A stretch of DNA of 64,000 bases, taken from assembly GCA_032716605.1 (NCBI GenBank), contig CM064485.1, forward strand, positions 29,725,558 to 29,789,557, read 5' to 3'. The notes beneath the pieces are model-generated. The model made no database searches. It was given only the letters and a program-made list of their open reading frames with translations, and was not told where the DNA came from. The stretch is from Paralithodes platypus. Lineage: Eukaryota; Arthropoda; Malacostraca; Decapoda; Lithodidae. Within the stretch, counting starts at the first letter, position 1. The number at the start of each line of letters is the position of its first letter. Of this stretch, positions 34,272 to 47,219 are shown one piece after another. The position numbers and the translations under genes are program-made.

Positions 34272-37200
34272 TTATAGTATGAATGACGGTAGTAAATAAC
34301 AAGGTGACTAATGATGGTAGTAAATAACAAGGTGACTAATGATGGTAGTAAATAACAAGGTGACTAATGATGGTAGTAAATAACAAGGTGACTAATGATG
34401 GTAGTAAATAACAAGGTGACTAATGATGGTAGTAAATAACAAGGTGACTAATGATGGTAGTAAATAACAAGGTGACTAATGATGGTAGTAAATAACAAGG
34501 TGACTAATGATGGTAGTAAATAACAAGGTGACTAATGATGGTAGTAAATAACAAGGTGACTAATGATGGTAGTAAATAACAAGGTGACTAATGATGGTAG
34601 TAAATAACAAGGTGACTAATGATGGTAGTAAATAACAAGGTGACTAATGATGGTAGTAAATAACAAGGTGACTAATGATGGTAGTAAATAACAAGGTGAC
34701 TAATGATGGTAGTAAATAACAAGGTGACTAATGATGGTAGTAAATAACAAGGTGACTAATGATGGTAGTAAATAACAAGGTGACTAATGATGGTAGTAAA
34801 TAACAAGGTGACTAATGATGGTAGTAAATAACAAGGTGACTAATGATGGTAGTAAATAACAAGGTGACTAATGATGGTAGTAAATAACAAGGTGACTAAT
34901 GATGGTAGTAAATAACAAGGTGACTAATGATGGTAGTAAATAACAAGGTGACTAATGATGGTAGTAAATAACAAGGTGACTAATGATGGTAGTAAATAAC
35001 AAGGTGACTAATGATGGTAGTAAATAACAAGGTGACTAATGATGGTAGTAAATAACAAGGTGACTAATGATGGTAGTAAATAACAAGGTGACTAATGATG
35101 GTAGTAAATAACAAGGTGACTAATGATGGTAGTAAATAACAACAAGGTGACTAATGATGGTAGTAAATAACAAGGTGACTAATGATGGTAGTAAATAACA
35201 AGGTGACTAATGATGGTAGTAAATAACAAGGTGACTAATGATGGTAGTAAATAACAAGGTGACTAATGATGGTAGTAAATAACAAGGTGACTAATGATGG
35301 TAGTAAATAACAAGGTGACTAATGATGGTAGTAAATAACAAGGTGACTAATGATGGTAGTAAATAACAAGGTGACTAATGATGGTAGTAAATAACAAGGT
35401 GACTAATGATGGTAGTAAATAACAAGGTGACTAATGATGGTAGTAAATAACAAGGTGACTAATGATGGTAGTAAATAACAAGGTGACTAATGATGGTAGT
35501 AAATAACAAGGTGACTAATGATGGTAGTAAATAACAAGGTGACTAATGATGGTAGTAAATAACAAGGTGACTAATGATGGTAGTAAATAACAAGGTGACT
35601 AATGATGGTAGTAAATAACAAGGTGACTAATGATGGTAGTAAATAACAAGGTGACTAATGATGGTAGTAAATAACAAGGTGACTAATGATGGTAGTAAAT
35701 AACAAGGTGACTAATGATGGTAGTAAATAACAAGGTGACTAATGATGGTAGTAAATAACAAGGTGACTAATGATGGTAGTAAATAACAAGGTGACTAATG
35801 ATGGTAGTAAATAACAAGGTGACTAATGATGGTAGTAAATAACAAGGTGACTAATGATGGTAGTAAATAACAAGGTGACTAATGATGGTAGTAAATAACA
35901 AGGTGACTAATGATGGTAGTAAATAACAAGGTGACTAATGATGGTAGTAAATAACAAGGTGACTAATGATGGTAGTAAATAACAAGGTGACTAATGATGG
36001 TAGTAAATAACAAGGTGACTAATGATGGTAGTAAATAACAAGGTGACTAATGATGGTAGTAAATAACAAGGTGACTAATGATGGTAGTAAATAACAAGGT
36101 GACTAATGATGGTAGTAAATAACAAGGTGACTAATGATGGTAGTAAATAACAAGGTGACTAATGATGGTAGTAAATAACAAGGTGACTAATGATGGTAGT
36201 AAATAACAAGGTGACTAATGATGGTAGTAAATAACAAGGTGACTAATGATGGTAGTAAATAACAAGGTGACTAATGATGGTAGTAAATAACAAGGTGACT
36301 AATGATGGTAGTAAATAACAAGGTGACTAATGATGGTAGTAAATAACAAGGTGACTAATGATGGTAGTAAATAACAAGGTGACTAATGATGGTAGTAAAT
36401 AACAAGGTGACTAATGATGGTAGTAAATAACAAGGTGACTAATGATGGTAGTAAATAACAAGGTGACTAATGATGGTAGTAAATAACAAGGTGACTAATG
36501 ATGGTAGTAAATAACAAGGTGACTAATGATGGTAGTAAATAACAAGGTGACTAATGATGGTAGTAAATAACAAGGTGACTAATGATGGTAGTAAATAACA
36601 AGGTGACTAATGATGGTAGTAAATAACAAGGTGACTAATGATGGTAGTAAATAACAAGGTGACTAATGATGGTAGTAAATAACAAGGTGACTAATGATGG
36701 TAGTAAATAACAAGGTGACTAATGATGGTAGTAAATAACAAGGTGACTAATGATGGTAGTAAATAACAAGGTGACTAATGATGGTAGTAAATAACAAGGT
36801 GACTAATGATGGTAGTAAATAACAAGGTGACTAATGATGGTAGTAAATAACAAGGTGACTAATGATGGTAGTAAATAACAAGGTGACTAATGATGGTAGT
36901 AAATAACAAGGTGACTAATGATGGTAGTAAATAACAAGGTGACTAATGATGGTAGTAAATAACAAGGTGACTAATGATGGTAGTAAATAACAAGGTGACT
37001 AATGATGGTAGTAAATAACAAGGTGACTAATGATGGTAGTAAATAACAAGGTGACTAATGATGGTAGTAAATAACAAGGTGACTAATGATGGTAGTAAAT
37101 AACAAGGTGACTAATGATGGTAGTAAATAACAAGGTGACTAATGATGGTAGTAACAAGGTGACTAATGATGGTAGTAAATAACAAGGTGACTAATGATGG

Positions 37201-37890
37201 TAGTAAATAACAAGGTGACTAATGATGGTAGTAAATAACAAGGTGACTAATGATGGTAGTAAATAACAAGGTGACTAATGATGGTAGTAAATAACAAGGT
37301 GACTAATGATGGTAGTAAATAACAAGGTGACTAATGATGGTAGTAAATAACAAGGTGACTAATGATGGTAGTAAATAACAAGGTGACTAATGATGGTAGT
37401 AAATAACAAGGTGACTAATGATGGTAGTAAATAACAAGGTGACTAATGATGGTAGTAAATAACAAGGTGACTAATGATGGTAGTAAATAACAAGGTGACT
37501 AATGATGGTAGTAAATAACAAGGTGACTAATGATGGTAGTAAATAACAAGGTGACTAATGATGGTAGTAAATAACAAGGTGACTAATGATGGTAGTAAAT
37601 AACAAGGTGACTAATGATGGTAGTAAATAACAAGGTGACTAATGATGGTAGTAAATAACAAGGTGACTAATGATGGTAGTAAATAACAAGGTGACTAATG
37701 ATGGTAGTAAATAACAAGGTGACTAATGATGGTAGTAAATAACAAGGTGACTAATGATGGTAGTAAATAACAAGGTGACTAATGATGGTAGTAAATAACA
37801 AGGTGACTAATGATGGTAGTAGTAAATAACAAGGTGACTAATGATGGTAGTAAATAACAAGGTGACTAATGATGGTAGTAAATAACAAGG
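34272..37890. repeat. 28-bp satellite array, about 129 units
   Basis: The unit TAATGATGGTAGTAAATAAC plus AAGGTGAC is almost invariant. The only deviations seen are a 3-bp insertion near 35142, a 4-bp loss near 37152 and a 3-bp insertion near 37818. Terminal units are slightly diverged (GAATGACGGTAG at the left, GGCCGAACTAATGATGACGG at the right). Confidence 0.98.
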
Positions 37891-37964
37891 CCGAACTAAT
37901 GATGACGGCGAAAGGACCACCAAAGCCAGCCATTTCCAACTGGACGTAAAACCCTTCTATGGGG

Positions 37965-38300
37965 GATGGAGGGGGGGGGGGGGGGGGGTTATACGTAGGG
38001 GTAGGGTTAGGGTGGAGAAGGGGGGCATATACTGTATATAAGGGTCGGTATTGGGGTAAAGGGATAGTAAGAGAGAGAGAGAGGGGGGGGGGGAGCGGGG
38101 TTATACGTAGGGGTAGGGTTAGGGTGGAGAAGGGGGCATATACTGTATATAAGGGTCGGTATTGGGTTAAAGGGATAGTAAGAGAGAGAGAGAGAGAGGG
38201 GGGGGGGGTTATACGTAGGGTTAGGGTGGAGAAGGGGGGCATATACATAGGGGTGGGTATTGGGGTAAAGGGAAAGAGGGGGGCAGGGGGCTGTCATAAA
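37965..38300. repeat. about 110-bp tandem repeat with telomere-like GGGTTAGGG
   Basis: Three units each contain TTATACGTAGGG, GGGTTAGGGTGGAGAAGG, a CATATACTGTATATAAGGG or related string, GGTATTGGGGTAAAGGGA and a GA run. Long G homopolymers separate units. Confidence 0.85.
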
Positions 38301-38814
38301 TTGCGGTTACGTCTGGAAAAAAACGCCCCAAGTCGGCGCGTTACGCCCGTACGTCATCGTCTTTTGTGTGTGTGTAATAATAATAATAATAATAAACGGT
38401 TTATTAAAGAATGGCAGCCTCATGAGCTGAAAATACACATTTTACAATTTAGTGGATGAACATGAGATGTACAGATATGAGGATGGTAAGCTTAGTTTAC
38501 AAACAAAATAAATAAATACAATAATGATGCATGTGCAGAATACAAATTATCATAAAATAACCATGAGAGTAAGTGATATACAGTACATATACACATCTAT
38601 TTACTTACTCATATACAGTACATACGTATATACACGTACGTGCGCACATACATATACATACATATATAGGAACATAAGAACATGCAGTAAGTGTGCACAT
38701 GTCCGTATACACAAACGCTCACGTATGCACACAAACATACATACATACAGAAACTGTTTTGGAAAGGTCAGGGTAAAGAGGGTGCAGGTACTACAATGGG
38801 AGGTTAATCCTCGG

Positions 38815-38878
<64 letters not shown>

Positions 38879-39463
38879 CAGAAGGCGAAATATGGAAGAG
38901 CTGGGCGTTCTATTGTTAAGGGTGGAAATACATGGATGAAGATACGCGAACACTTAATAATAGATAATGCTTATGCATAGATTTATAATCAGAAGTTGCG
39001 CTAGTGAGCAATATGTTCTCGCTCATATGTACGTATATTTACATACATATGTGCATATGACCATATAAATACACGCACAGTACATATATATATTATATAC
39101 CTTATATTCTCAACCGGGCTCGAACCATTGACAGCACATAGAAATACATATACATAAATATATGCACATTACATGCATATATGCTCTTCTCTTATCCTAC
39201 CTGATACTCTCAGCCGGGCTCGAACCACAAACAGTATACACTATAGACACATATATATATATACATAAATAACGCATACATACATACACATATACGCACA
39301 CATACATACACATATACTGCATATACATAGATACATATATACACATATACATAAACAAACTCAAGCAAATACATACATAATTATATTCTAATACACACAC
39401 GCACACACACTTATGCATATATTATTAAAGGTGGGCGCGTATATATGGTGTGACAGGCCGTTA

Positions 39464-40855
39464 TTACACATTATTAATAATATTAACAATGGTTGGGATA
39501 GGACTATTTTTATATCTGTCAGTTCTTGCTCTTATTGGTTGGAGTGTGTTGAAATGACGAGCTGCACGTGTTGGTCTAGGGGCGTCTGGTGGAAGTAAGT
39601 TTCTGTGTCGTGGGTGAACAAGCAGCTTAGATGCAAACTGTTTGAGTGTGTTGTAGTGGTGGGTTGAAAGTGCAGGTATGCTAAGGGTGGTGAGAGCTTC
39701 CTCGTACCCTGGATATGTGCCTCCCAGGATGATCCTGCATGCCCTCCTCTGAACTCTCTCCAATTGACGTTGTTGTGTCAGGGTTAGAGAGGAGGACCAG
39801 GCGGGAGAGGCGTAGGTGAGCTTAGGGAGTATGAAGGTGTTATATATACTCTTCAGCTCATTCTCCGGCGCCCCCAGGGATCTCAACCGCCTTAGCATAA
39901 ACAACTTGTAAGTGGCGGTCCTGACTGTGGTAGTTACATGTTTCTTCCAGTTCAGTTTGTTGTCCACAGTGATTCCGAGGAGTTTGGTGGACTCAACAAG
40001 CTGAAGGGGATGAGGACCAATTGTGACAGTGGGTGGAGGAAGGTCGGTAACGGAAGTGTTGATGTGCATGACCACTGTCTTGTCATGATTGATAGTCACA
40101 TGATTGTCTGTGGTCCAGGCTTGAAGACGGTCGAGGGTGTCTTGTAGGGGGTCATAGTTAGGGGAGGTGTTATCGACAGTAATGCCGACTGTCGAGTCGT
40201 CCACGTACTTCCAGTGGAATGGGGTGTCCTTTAGGGCATCATTAATCAAGATGAGGAACAATAGAGGCCCCATCTTTGTGCCCTGTGGGACTCCACATGT
40301 GATGTCTAGGAAGGTGGAGATGAAGCCTTGGTATCGCACTGCTTGTCGTCTGTCACTAAGGAAGTCGGTCAACCACGCAACCAGGGTAGGATGTAGCCCC
40401 AACTTTATGGCCTTGTTGATGATGATGGTGTGGTCAACAAGGTCAAATTCTTTCCTGAAGTCAATAAAGGCAAGGGCGAGGGAAGTCTTTCTCTTCTCAA
40501 GATTTGTGTAAATATAATCTAGGAAGCTAATAAGACAGTGTGTGGTGGAGGAGGTTTTTACGTTGCCAAACTGTTGGGGATCTATCAAGTGACGGATTTG
40601 TGAGTAAGCCCAGGTGAATACAAAGTCCTCACAGATTAGACTAGGGATGGGCGTTATGGCAATTGGTCTGAGTTCATTAAGAGAATGTGGGGAGGGGGTT
40701 TTGGGGATTGGAGTGACGTATGAAGTTTTCCAGTCTGCAGGGCATTTACTTTGCCTTAAGGAGGCATTAATTATCGAGCAAAGGGGGGTGGCAAAGTCCA
40801 CCGAAAATTCTTTGTATATTTGCATGGGTAGGTCTACTGGGGTTGTTGATCTTTT
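39464..40855 (-). pseudogene. LINE D reverse transcriptase
   Basis: The minus-strand frame has ADWKTSYVTPIPK, LRPIAITPIPS, FIDFRKEFDLVDH, GVPQGTKMGPLLFLILINDA and KYVDDSTVGI (active site YVDD near 40200). Thumb-region motifs LNWKKHVTTTVRTATYKLFM and PAWSSSLTLTQQRQLERVQ follow. A single in-frame TAA near 40853 separates it from the linker frame 40856-41338, where KLSSFK is followed by the stop and then KRSTTPVDLPMQIY. The substitution would stop translation before the RT. Confidence 0.9.
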
Positions 40856-42336
40856 TTATTTGAAACTGGAAAGCTTTTTGGCCACTTCAAATTCTTGAAC
40901 AGTTACTGGGGGGGGGGAAGGGGATGGGAGGAAGGCAGGGAGGTTGGTGCGGTCTAGTTTGGGGAGGGTTTGGCAGATGGTAGAGAAGTGATTATTTATC
41001 AGTTCAGGTGCATCTACACGAGGGACATGGGAAACACAGGGGATCGAAGGAGTCCCACTACTTAAGCCACAAAGATTCTTAATTTTAGAGTACCACTGCC
41101 TGATATTGGTTTGTTTTAAATGATGAATCTTTGTAGGGTAGTAGGACTTTTTCGCCCAACGGATTTCCCTTATCACAATGTTGCGTAGGTCCTTGTAGCG
41201 ATTGTTGTCCGTGTAGAAGGCCTTGTTCCGATTCTGCATCAGTCTCTTGATCCGAGGAGTAATCCATGGGACGTCAGAGGGGTGCATTTTGGTCCTCTTG
41301 GTGGGGAAGAAGTGGTGGTAGATACAAAGTTGTCCCATTTGGCATTAACATCTTCTTCAGTGAGAACCTCCGTCCACGGGTAATGAACCAACCACTGCCC
41401 GAACCCCCGCATTGCAGAGTCTGGCGTTGGTCGGTAGGTCCGGATGACGGGGGTCTGTTGATGGGAGGTGGTAGGGGCAGGTGACCAGAACACAGAGAGA
41501 TGAGTGCTGCGTCCCACAGGAGGTAAAGGTTCAGGTGGGAGGTACTGCTCATCCATGTCCGTCAATATAAGGTCAAGAGTGTTGTGGTTGTGGGTGGGGA
41601 AGTCAACAATTTGTGAAAGATGCAGCTGTTCTTGAATCTCACAGGTGTCTAGTTCATTGAAATCCCCACAAGCCACCAACTTGGATGATGGAAATTGGAG
41701 TTTGAGATAATCACATGTATCGATGATGTGGTTGATTAGTGCGGGGCCGGTGGGTGAGCGTGGTGGGTGGTAGATCACACAGTAGATAATGGAGGCAGTG
41801 TGACGAGGGTGGGAGGGGGGATTAACTCTCACCCAGAGTGCTTCGATTCCCTCCGGGACCTGAATATCCAGGCGAGATGCACACAGCTGTTTCCGGGCGA
41901 AAATAGCTACTCCTCCCCCCCTCCTCTCTGTCCGAAGTTGGTGAAAGAGGTCATAGTCTTGTATCACGCATATTTCTGGGGTGATTTGCCATGCTTCAGT
42001 AACTGCTACAATATCAGCACTAATTTGTTTAACTGTCACAATAAGTTCGTCGAGTTTATTACACAAAGAGGTGACATTGGACAGTAGCAGCGATGGGAGG
42101 TTATACCAAATACGGGGAACCTCAAAATGTGCGTATGGTTTCTCTACTGTCACTTTTTTAGGTACTTTTTTGTGTGTTTTTATGATAGGAATTCGCTTGG
42201 GGACATTCCTACCTCCTCTCCGGCCACGATTGTGAAAAATGTTCAATTCTTTTAAACGCACTATAGTGTCTGAAGGTGGGTATCCAGCCCCCTTTTTAAG
42301 ACGAATTAAGGAGGAGGCAGAGTAGCAAGGCGACAT
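40856..42336 (-). pseudogene. LINE D endonuclease and linker (one frameshift)
   Basis: The first part (42336-41239) is an APE-type endonuclease. SNVTSLCNKLDELIV leads to VAVTEAWQI (catalytic Glu), GGGVAIFARKQL, LVACGDFNELDTCE and GRSTHLSVF, where Thr replaces the usual Asp of the SDH motif. The linker (41338-40856) continues in another frame with PSDVPWITPRIKRLMQNRNK and KIKNLCG. The frames overlap around 41300, so one indel has broken the protein there. A basic N-terminus (RRGGRNVPKRIPIIKTHKK) precedes the endonuclease. Confidence 0.85.
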
Positions 42337-42537
42337 GGTTGATTATGCTCTGTTTCATGTATAGTTCGTTTGGTAATACACAATGACACTGTAAATTACA
42401 ATTGCACTTATCATAAATAGATTGTTCACTTGAGGTACAGATACGGCGATGGAGTCGAGGATTAACTGTGGTGAAGGTGAAATGTGAAAGGTCACAAATC
42501 CGACCCGGGCGGCTACGAGAGCGCCTTAGAGAGAGAG

Positions 42538-43088
<551 letters not shown>

Positions 43089-43148
<60 letters not shown>
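43089..43148. repeat. (TG)n between SINE copy c and LINE D copy 2
   Basis: About 30 TG units running directly into TAATAATAA, the 3' tail of LINE D copy 2. Confidence 0.97.
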
Positions 43149-43182
<34 letters not shown>

Positions 43183-44481
43183 CGGTTTATTAAAGAATGG
43201 CAGCCTCATGAGCTGAAAATACACATTTTACAATTTAGTGGATGAACATGAGATGTACAGATATGAGGATGGTAAGCTTAGTTTACAAACAAAATAAATA
43301 AATACAATAATGATGCATGTGCAGAATACAAATTATCATAAAATAACCATGAGAGTAAGTGATATACAGTACATTACACATTTATTAACTTACTCATATA
43401 CAGAACATACGTATATACACGTACGTGCGCACATACATATACATACATATACAGTATAGGAACATAAGAACATGCAGTAAGTGTGCACATGTCCGTATAC
43501 ACAAACGCTCACGTATGCACACAGACATACATACATACAGAAACTGTTTTGGTAAGTCAGGTAAAGAGGGTGCGGGTACTACAATGGGAGGTTAATCCTC
43601 GGTAGTGTAGGTGTGTATGTGTGTACTCACCTAATTGTGTGTGTGTGTGTGTGTGTGAGAGACAGAAGGCGAAATATGGAAGAGCTGGGCGTTCTATTGT
43701 TAAGGGTGGAAATACATGGATGAAGATACGCGAACACTTAATAATAGATAATGCTTATGCATAGATTTATAATCAGAAGTTGCGCTAGTGAGCAATATGT
43801 TCTCGCTCATATGTACGTATATTTACATACATATGTGCATATGACCATATAAATATAAATACACGTACAGTACATATATATATTATATACCTTATATTCT
43901 CAACCGGGCTCGAACCATTGACAGCACGTACACACAGACATACATATACATAAATATATGCACATTACATGCATATATGCTCTTCTCTTATCCTACCTGA
44001 TACTCTCAGCCGGGCTCGAACCACAAACAGTATACACTATACACATATATATATATATACATAAATAACGCATACATACATGCACATATACGCACACATA
44101 CATACACATATACTGCACATACATAGATACATATATACACATATACATAAACAAACTCAAGCAAATACATACATAATTATATTCTAATACACACACGCAC
44201 ACACACTTATGCATATATTATTAAAGGTGGGCGCGTATATATGGTGTGACAGACCGTTATTACACATTATTAATAATATTAACAATGGTTGGGATAGGAC
44301 TATTTTTATATCTGTCAGTTCTTGCTCTTATTGGTTGGAGTGTGTTGAAATGACGAGCTGCACGTGTAGGTCTAGGGGCGTCTGGTGGAAGTAAGTTTCT
44401 GTGTCGTGGGTGAACAAGCAGCTTAGATGCAAACTGTTTGAGTGTGTTGTAGTGGTGGGTTGAAAGTGCAGGTATGCTAAG
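43149..44481 (-). mobile_element. LINE D copy 2, 5' truncated
   Basis: Nearly identical to 38374-39690 of copy 1: same (TAA)n tail, same 3' UTR with the two GGTTCGAGCCCGG motifs, and the last roughly 70 codons of the RT ORF (THHYNTLKQFASKLLVHPRH). It stops at GGTATGCTAAGG, where a (TG)11 run begins. Only the C-terminal piece of ORF2 remains, so it is inactive. Confidence 0.92.
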
Positions 44482-44595
44482 GTGTGTGTGTGTGTGTGTG
44501 AAAGAGAGAGAAAGAGTGTGTGTGTGAAAGAGAGAGAAAGAGTGTGTGTGTGAAAGAGAGAGAAAGAGTGTGTGAGTGAAAGAGAGAGAGGGACA
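44482..44595. repeat. compound (TG)n(GA)n minisatellite
   Basis: TG runs alternate with AAAGAGAGAGAAAGAG in about three units, flanking the truncated end of LINE D copy 2. Confidence 0.9.
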
Positions 44596-44763
44596 GTGAG
44601 CCATTTACATAGATATACATACTGTATATGCACTGGCCACACAAATCTTACGATCCCTGCGAGGTGGCCAGGACTTAATCCTAGTAGAGATAGCAACCCT
44701 AGAATAAAGTGGAAGGCAAGGATAGCAAAGATGAAGGGTCTCTCCCCACCCTCCGGCAATTTG

Positions 44764-45075
44764 CGAGAGAAAGAGAGAGAGAGAGAGATTTAGACATTAC
44801 ACAAAAATACACACTAGCTAACGCACTTGTTTATGCAATAAGAGAGAGAGAGAGAGTGTGTGTGCGTGTAAGAGATTAAAACATTACATAAAACTACGCA
44901 CGGGTTAACTCACTTGTTCACGCAATAAATCAGAGAGAGAGAGAGAGAAAAAATGAGTGAGAGCAAGACTAAGAGATTTAAACTTCACATAAAAGTACAC
45001 ATTGGCTAACTTACTCGTTCTCGCAATAAATCTGAAAGAGAGAGACAGAGACAGAGACAGAGAGCGACGGAGACA
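44764..45075. repeat. GA microsatellite within a diverged tandem repeat of about 90-120 bp
   Basis: Three units each carry (GA)n, an AGATTTARACATTACATAAA-like stretch, CACACTRGCTAAC, and TTCACGCAATAA. Confidence 0.82.
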
Positions 45076-45219
45076 GAGAGAGCACTAGACAGGGAGCGAG
45101 ACAGAGGATCGATATACTCCACCCCCTGTAAGAAATTACAAGGAATATACAGTATCTCAACCCCCTCGCGGTCCATCCCAAGGAGACTCTCGACACGATA
45201 ATATGGACTGGCTGCATAA

Positions 45220-45433
45220 TTAACCCTCTCTGTACCGGTGTCGTCCTTTTAACTATATTTTGGCTGCTATTAGACGATTATACTCTGCTTCCAAAGGGCT
45301 TCCAGCAATTAATAGGCTTCGAACCATCTCACTTAACCCTTTTAACTACCACAGATCCTTCTTAAACTGCATAAATCGTCTAAATATAGCTAGAATATAA
45401 TTAAACAGACGTCGCCGGTACAGAAGGGGTTAA
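45220..45433. mobile_element. TTAA fold-back MITE ('pB3'), well-preserved copy
   Basis: Flanked by TTAA (45220-45223, 45430-45433). Left end CCCTCTCTGTACCGGTGTCG, right end (reversed) CCCCTTCTGTACCGGCGACG. The arms extend as imperfect inverted repeats of about 80 bp. The family occurs at least four times with clear ends. Confidence 0.88.
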
Positions 45434-45519
45434 GTACACTCGTTGCATATATGGTGTGAAAGGTGTTGTCTACTCTCTTTGTAAATTGCTCTAATTCAAA
45501 CTACACCCCATATAATTTT

Positions 45520-45722
45520 TGTGCGTTATTCACTAGGAAAATTCTTCCTATATTGAAGGCTCGCTTTCGCTCGCCAGAGAAAAAATGGCACCTAAATGGC
45601 ACGAAGGGTCTTAAAAATTACGAAGACATGGAGGAAAAGGTCATCAAATCGCTAAACTAATAGAGCGAACGTCAAAAACCTCAAAACTAATGGGACTAAA
45701 CATGAGGGAGAATGGGGTCTAG
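45520..45722 (-). repeat. double-hairpin dispersed repeat, partial copy 5
   Basis: GGCTCGCTTTCGCTCGCCAG, CACCTAAATGGCACGAA, ATCGCTAAACTAATAGAGCG and GGGACTAAACATGAGGGAGA are recognisable. The hairpin end is missing. Confidence 0.8.
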
Positions 45723-45837
45723 CAAACACCAACCTCCCCCCCCCCCCTCCCCCTTAAACCGCCTTAAACCCCTTCCGCTTTAACGTCTAGCCATGGTTGC
45801 GTGTAGTATTCATAGCCTCTAAATATCTAAACCCATT

Positions 45838-45884
45838 TATCTATCTATCTATCTACCTATCTATCTATCTATCTATCTATCTAT
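45838..45884. repeat. (CTAT)n microsatellite
   Basis: About 11 units with one CTAC variant. Confidence 0.95.
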
Positions 45885-45887
45885 ATG

Positions 45888-46090
45888 CTCAGGCCCAATC
45901 CCCATTTTGGGGGTAGCCGACTCAAGACAGAGCAAGAACAGGGAAAACACAAAAACAACATAAAACAAAAAATAAACGCAGATAAAAAACACAAACTCTC
46001 ACATATCCAGGTCACCCAGGAGAAGACCCAGAGACCAGGGTTACCAAGGTCGCTCCAGCACTCCCCCGGCCCCTGACCACCCGGAGAGGT
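45888..46090. repeat. unnamed dispersed repeat, second copy
   Basis: The start AGGCCCAATCCCCATTTTGG and GCCGACTCAAGACAGAGC match 3510-3600. The remainder is A-rich with no ORF of note. Confidence 0.6.
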
Positions 46091-46097
46091 TCCGATT

Positions 46098-46310
46098 TAT
46101 ACTCTGTTTCAAATAGGTTGGCCAAACATCGTGAACCCTAACCTCCGTAACTTAAAAATGGCCAGAGCAAATGGGCTGTAAATGACCACACCTATTCCCT
46201 GGCTGACCCTTCCCAAATGGTAGTATTATTAGCTCCCTTACTCTAGTCGTGTGTGAGTTCTAGAGGTAAGTGGTCAAGAGTTTTGGTCCAGTTATTTGGA
46301 ACAGGGTATA
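46098..46310 (-). mobile_element. TA-type MITE, copy 4
   Basis: The ends pair over about 40 bp at roughly three-quarters identity (TATACTCTGTTTCAAATA against TATACCCTGTTCCAAATA). The core CCGTAACTTAAAAATGGCC and TTCCCAAATGGTAG matches the family in reverse orientation. It ends a few bases before a TTAA MITE. Confidence 0.8.
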
Positions 46311-46315
46311 GTAGT

Positions 46316-46529
46316 GTAACCCCTTCTTTACCGGATACATCTTTTTCACTTTATTTTGGCTACTATTAGACAATTTGTTTCAGCTTGGGAAGGACGTCTA
46401 CCAATTAAAATCTACAGCCTATCTCAATTGATCCTTTTAGCTACCATATATCCTTCCAAAGCTACATGAAATCGTCTAAATGTAGCTGAAATCAAATACA
46501 AAAGACGTCACCGGTACAGAAGGGGTTAA
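46316..46529. mobile_element. TTAA fold-back MITE ('pB3'), copy with GTAA/TTAA flanks
   Basis: Left end CCCCTTCTTTACCGG (from 46320), right end (reversed) CCCCTTCTGTACCGGTGACG. The left flank is GTAA, so one TTAA has mutated. A further TTAACCCTCTCAGTATTACG start at 46526 suggests a truncated neighbour of the same family. Confidence 0.83.
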
Positions 46530-46604
46530 CCCTCTCAGTATTACGACGCCTTCCTTCATTTTCTGCTAACTACCAGGAAGGAGGCGTTTTTTTTTCTTTT
46601 TTGG

Positions 46605-46686
46605 ACCCCCTTCTCCCTCGTGTTTAGCCCCATTAGTTTTGAAATTTTAAGACGTTCGCCTCACTAGTTTGGCGATTTCTAAGACC
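46605..46686 (+). repeat. double-hairpin dispersed repeat, 5' fragment
   Basis: CCCCCTTCTCCCTCGTGTTT, AGCCCCATTAGTTTTG and TCACTAGTTTGGCGATT are present. It stops at AAGACC, where the 52-bp tandem repeat begins. Confidence 0.82.
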
Positions 46687-46888
46687 CTAAGCTCATTGTA
46701 TAATTAGGGTTTATTAGTATCCATATACCATTAAGACCCTAAGCTCATTGTATAATTAGGGTTTATTAGTATCCATATACCATTAAGACCCTAAGCTCAT
46801 TGTATAATTAGGGTTTATTAGTATCCATATACCATTAAGACCCTAAGCTCATTGTATAATTAGGGTTTATTAGCATCCATATACCATT
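46681..46888. repeat. 52-bp tandem repeat, exactly four units
   Basis: The unit begins AAGACCCTAAGCTCATTGTA and ends ATCCATATACCATT. The four units differ only at one base in the last (TAGCATCC). CCCTAA and TTAGGG lie in inverted orientation within each unit. Confidence 0.97.
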
Positions 46889-47106
46889 AAGCCGTTCAGT
46901 ACCGGTCATGTCTTTTCCATCGTATTCTTGCATCTATTAGACGATTTTATTCAGCTTAGGAAGGACGTTTACACATTAAAAGGCTGCAGGCTATCTCACT
47001 TAATCCTTTTAGCTACTACAGTATGTATCCTTCCTGAGCTTCATAACATCGTCGAAATGAAGTTGAACTCAAATTAAATACACGTCGCCGGTACAGAAGG
47101 GGTTAA
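46887..47106. mobile_element. TTAA fold-back MITE ('pB3'), further copy
   Basis: TTAA at 46887-46890 and 47103-47106. Left end GCCGTTCAGTACCGGTCATG, right end (reversed) CCCCTTCTGTACCGGCGACG. Inner arms match the other copies. Confidence 0.85.
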
Positions 47107-47219
47107 AAGGGTAGATTATTACGGATACTTTATATACTCTTTTCATACCCATATGTTTGAGAGGGTAAATAACGCTACTGTGTACTGAAAGGGTTAAATA
47201 TACGCCGATGAGTTGATAG

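Noticed and set aside
37985..38230. Telomeric repeat from GGGTTAGGG strings
   Set aside because: Only isolated pairs inside a longer 110-bp unit; there is no continuous TTAGG or TTAGGG array.
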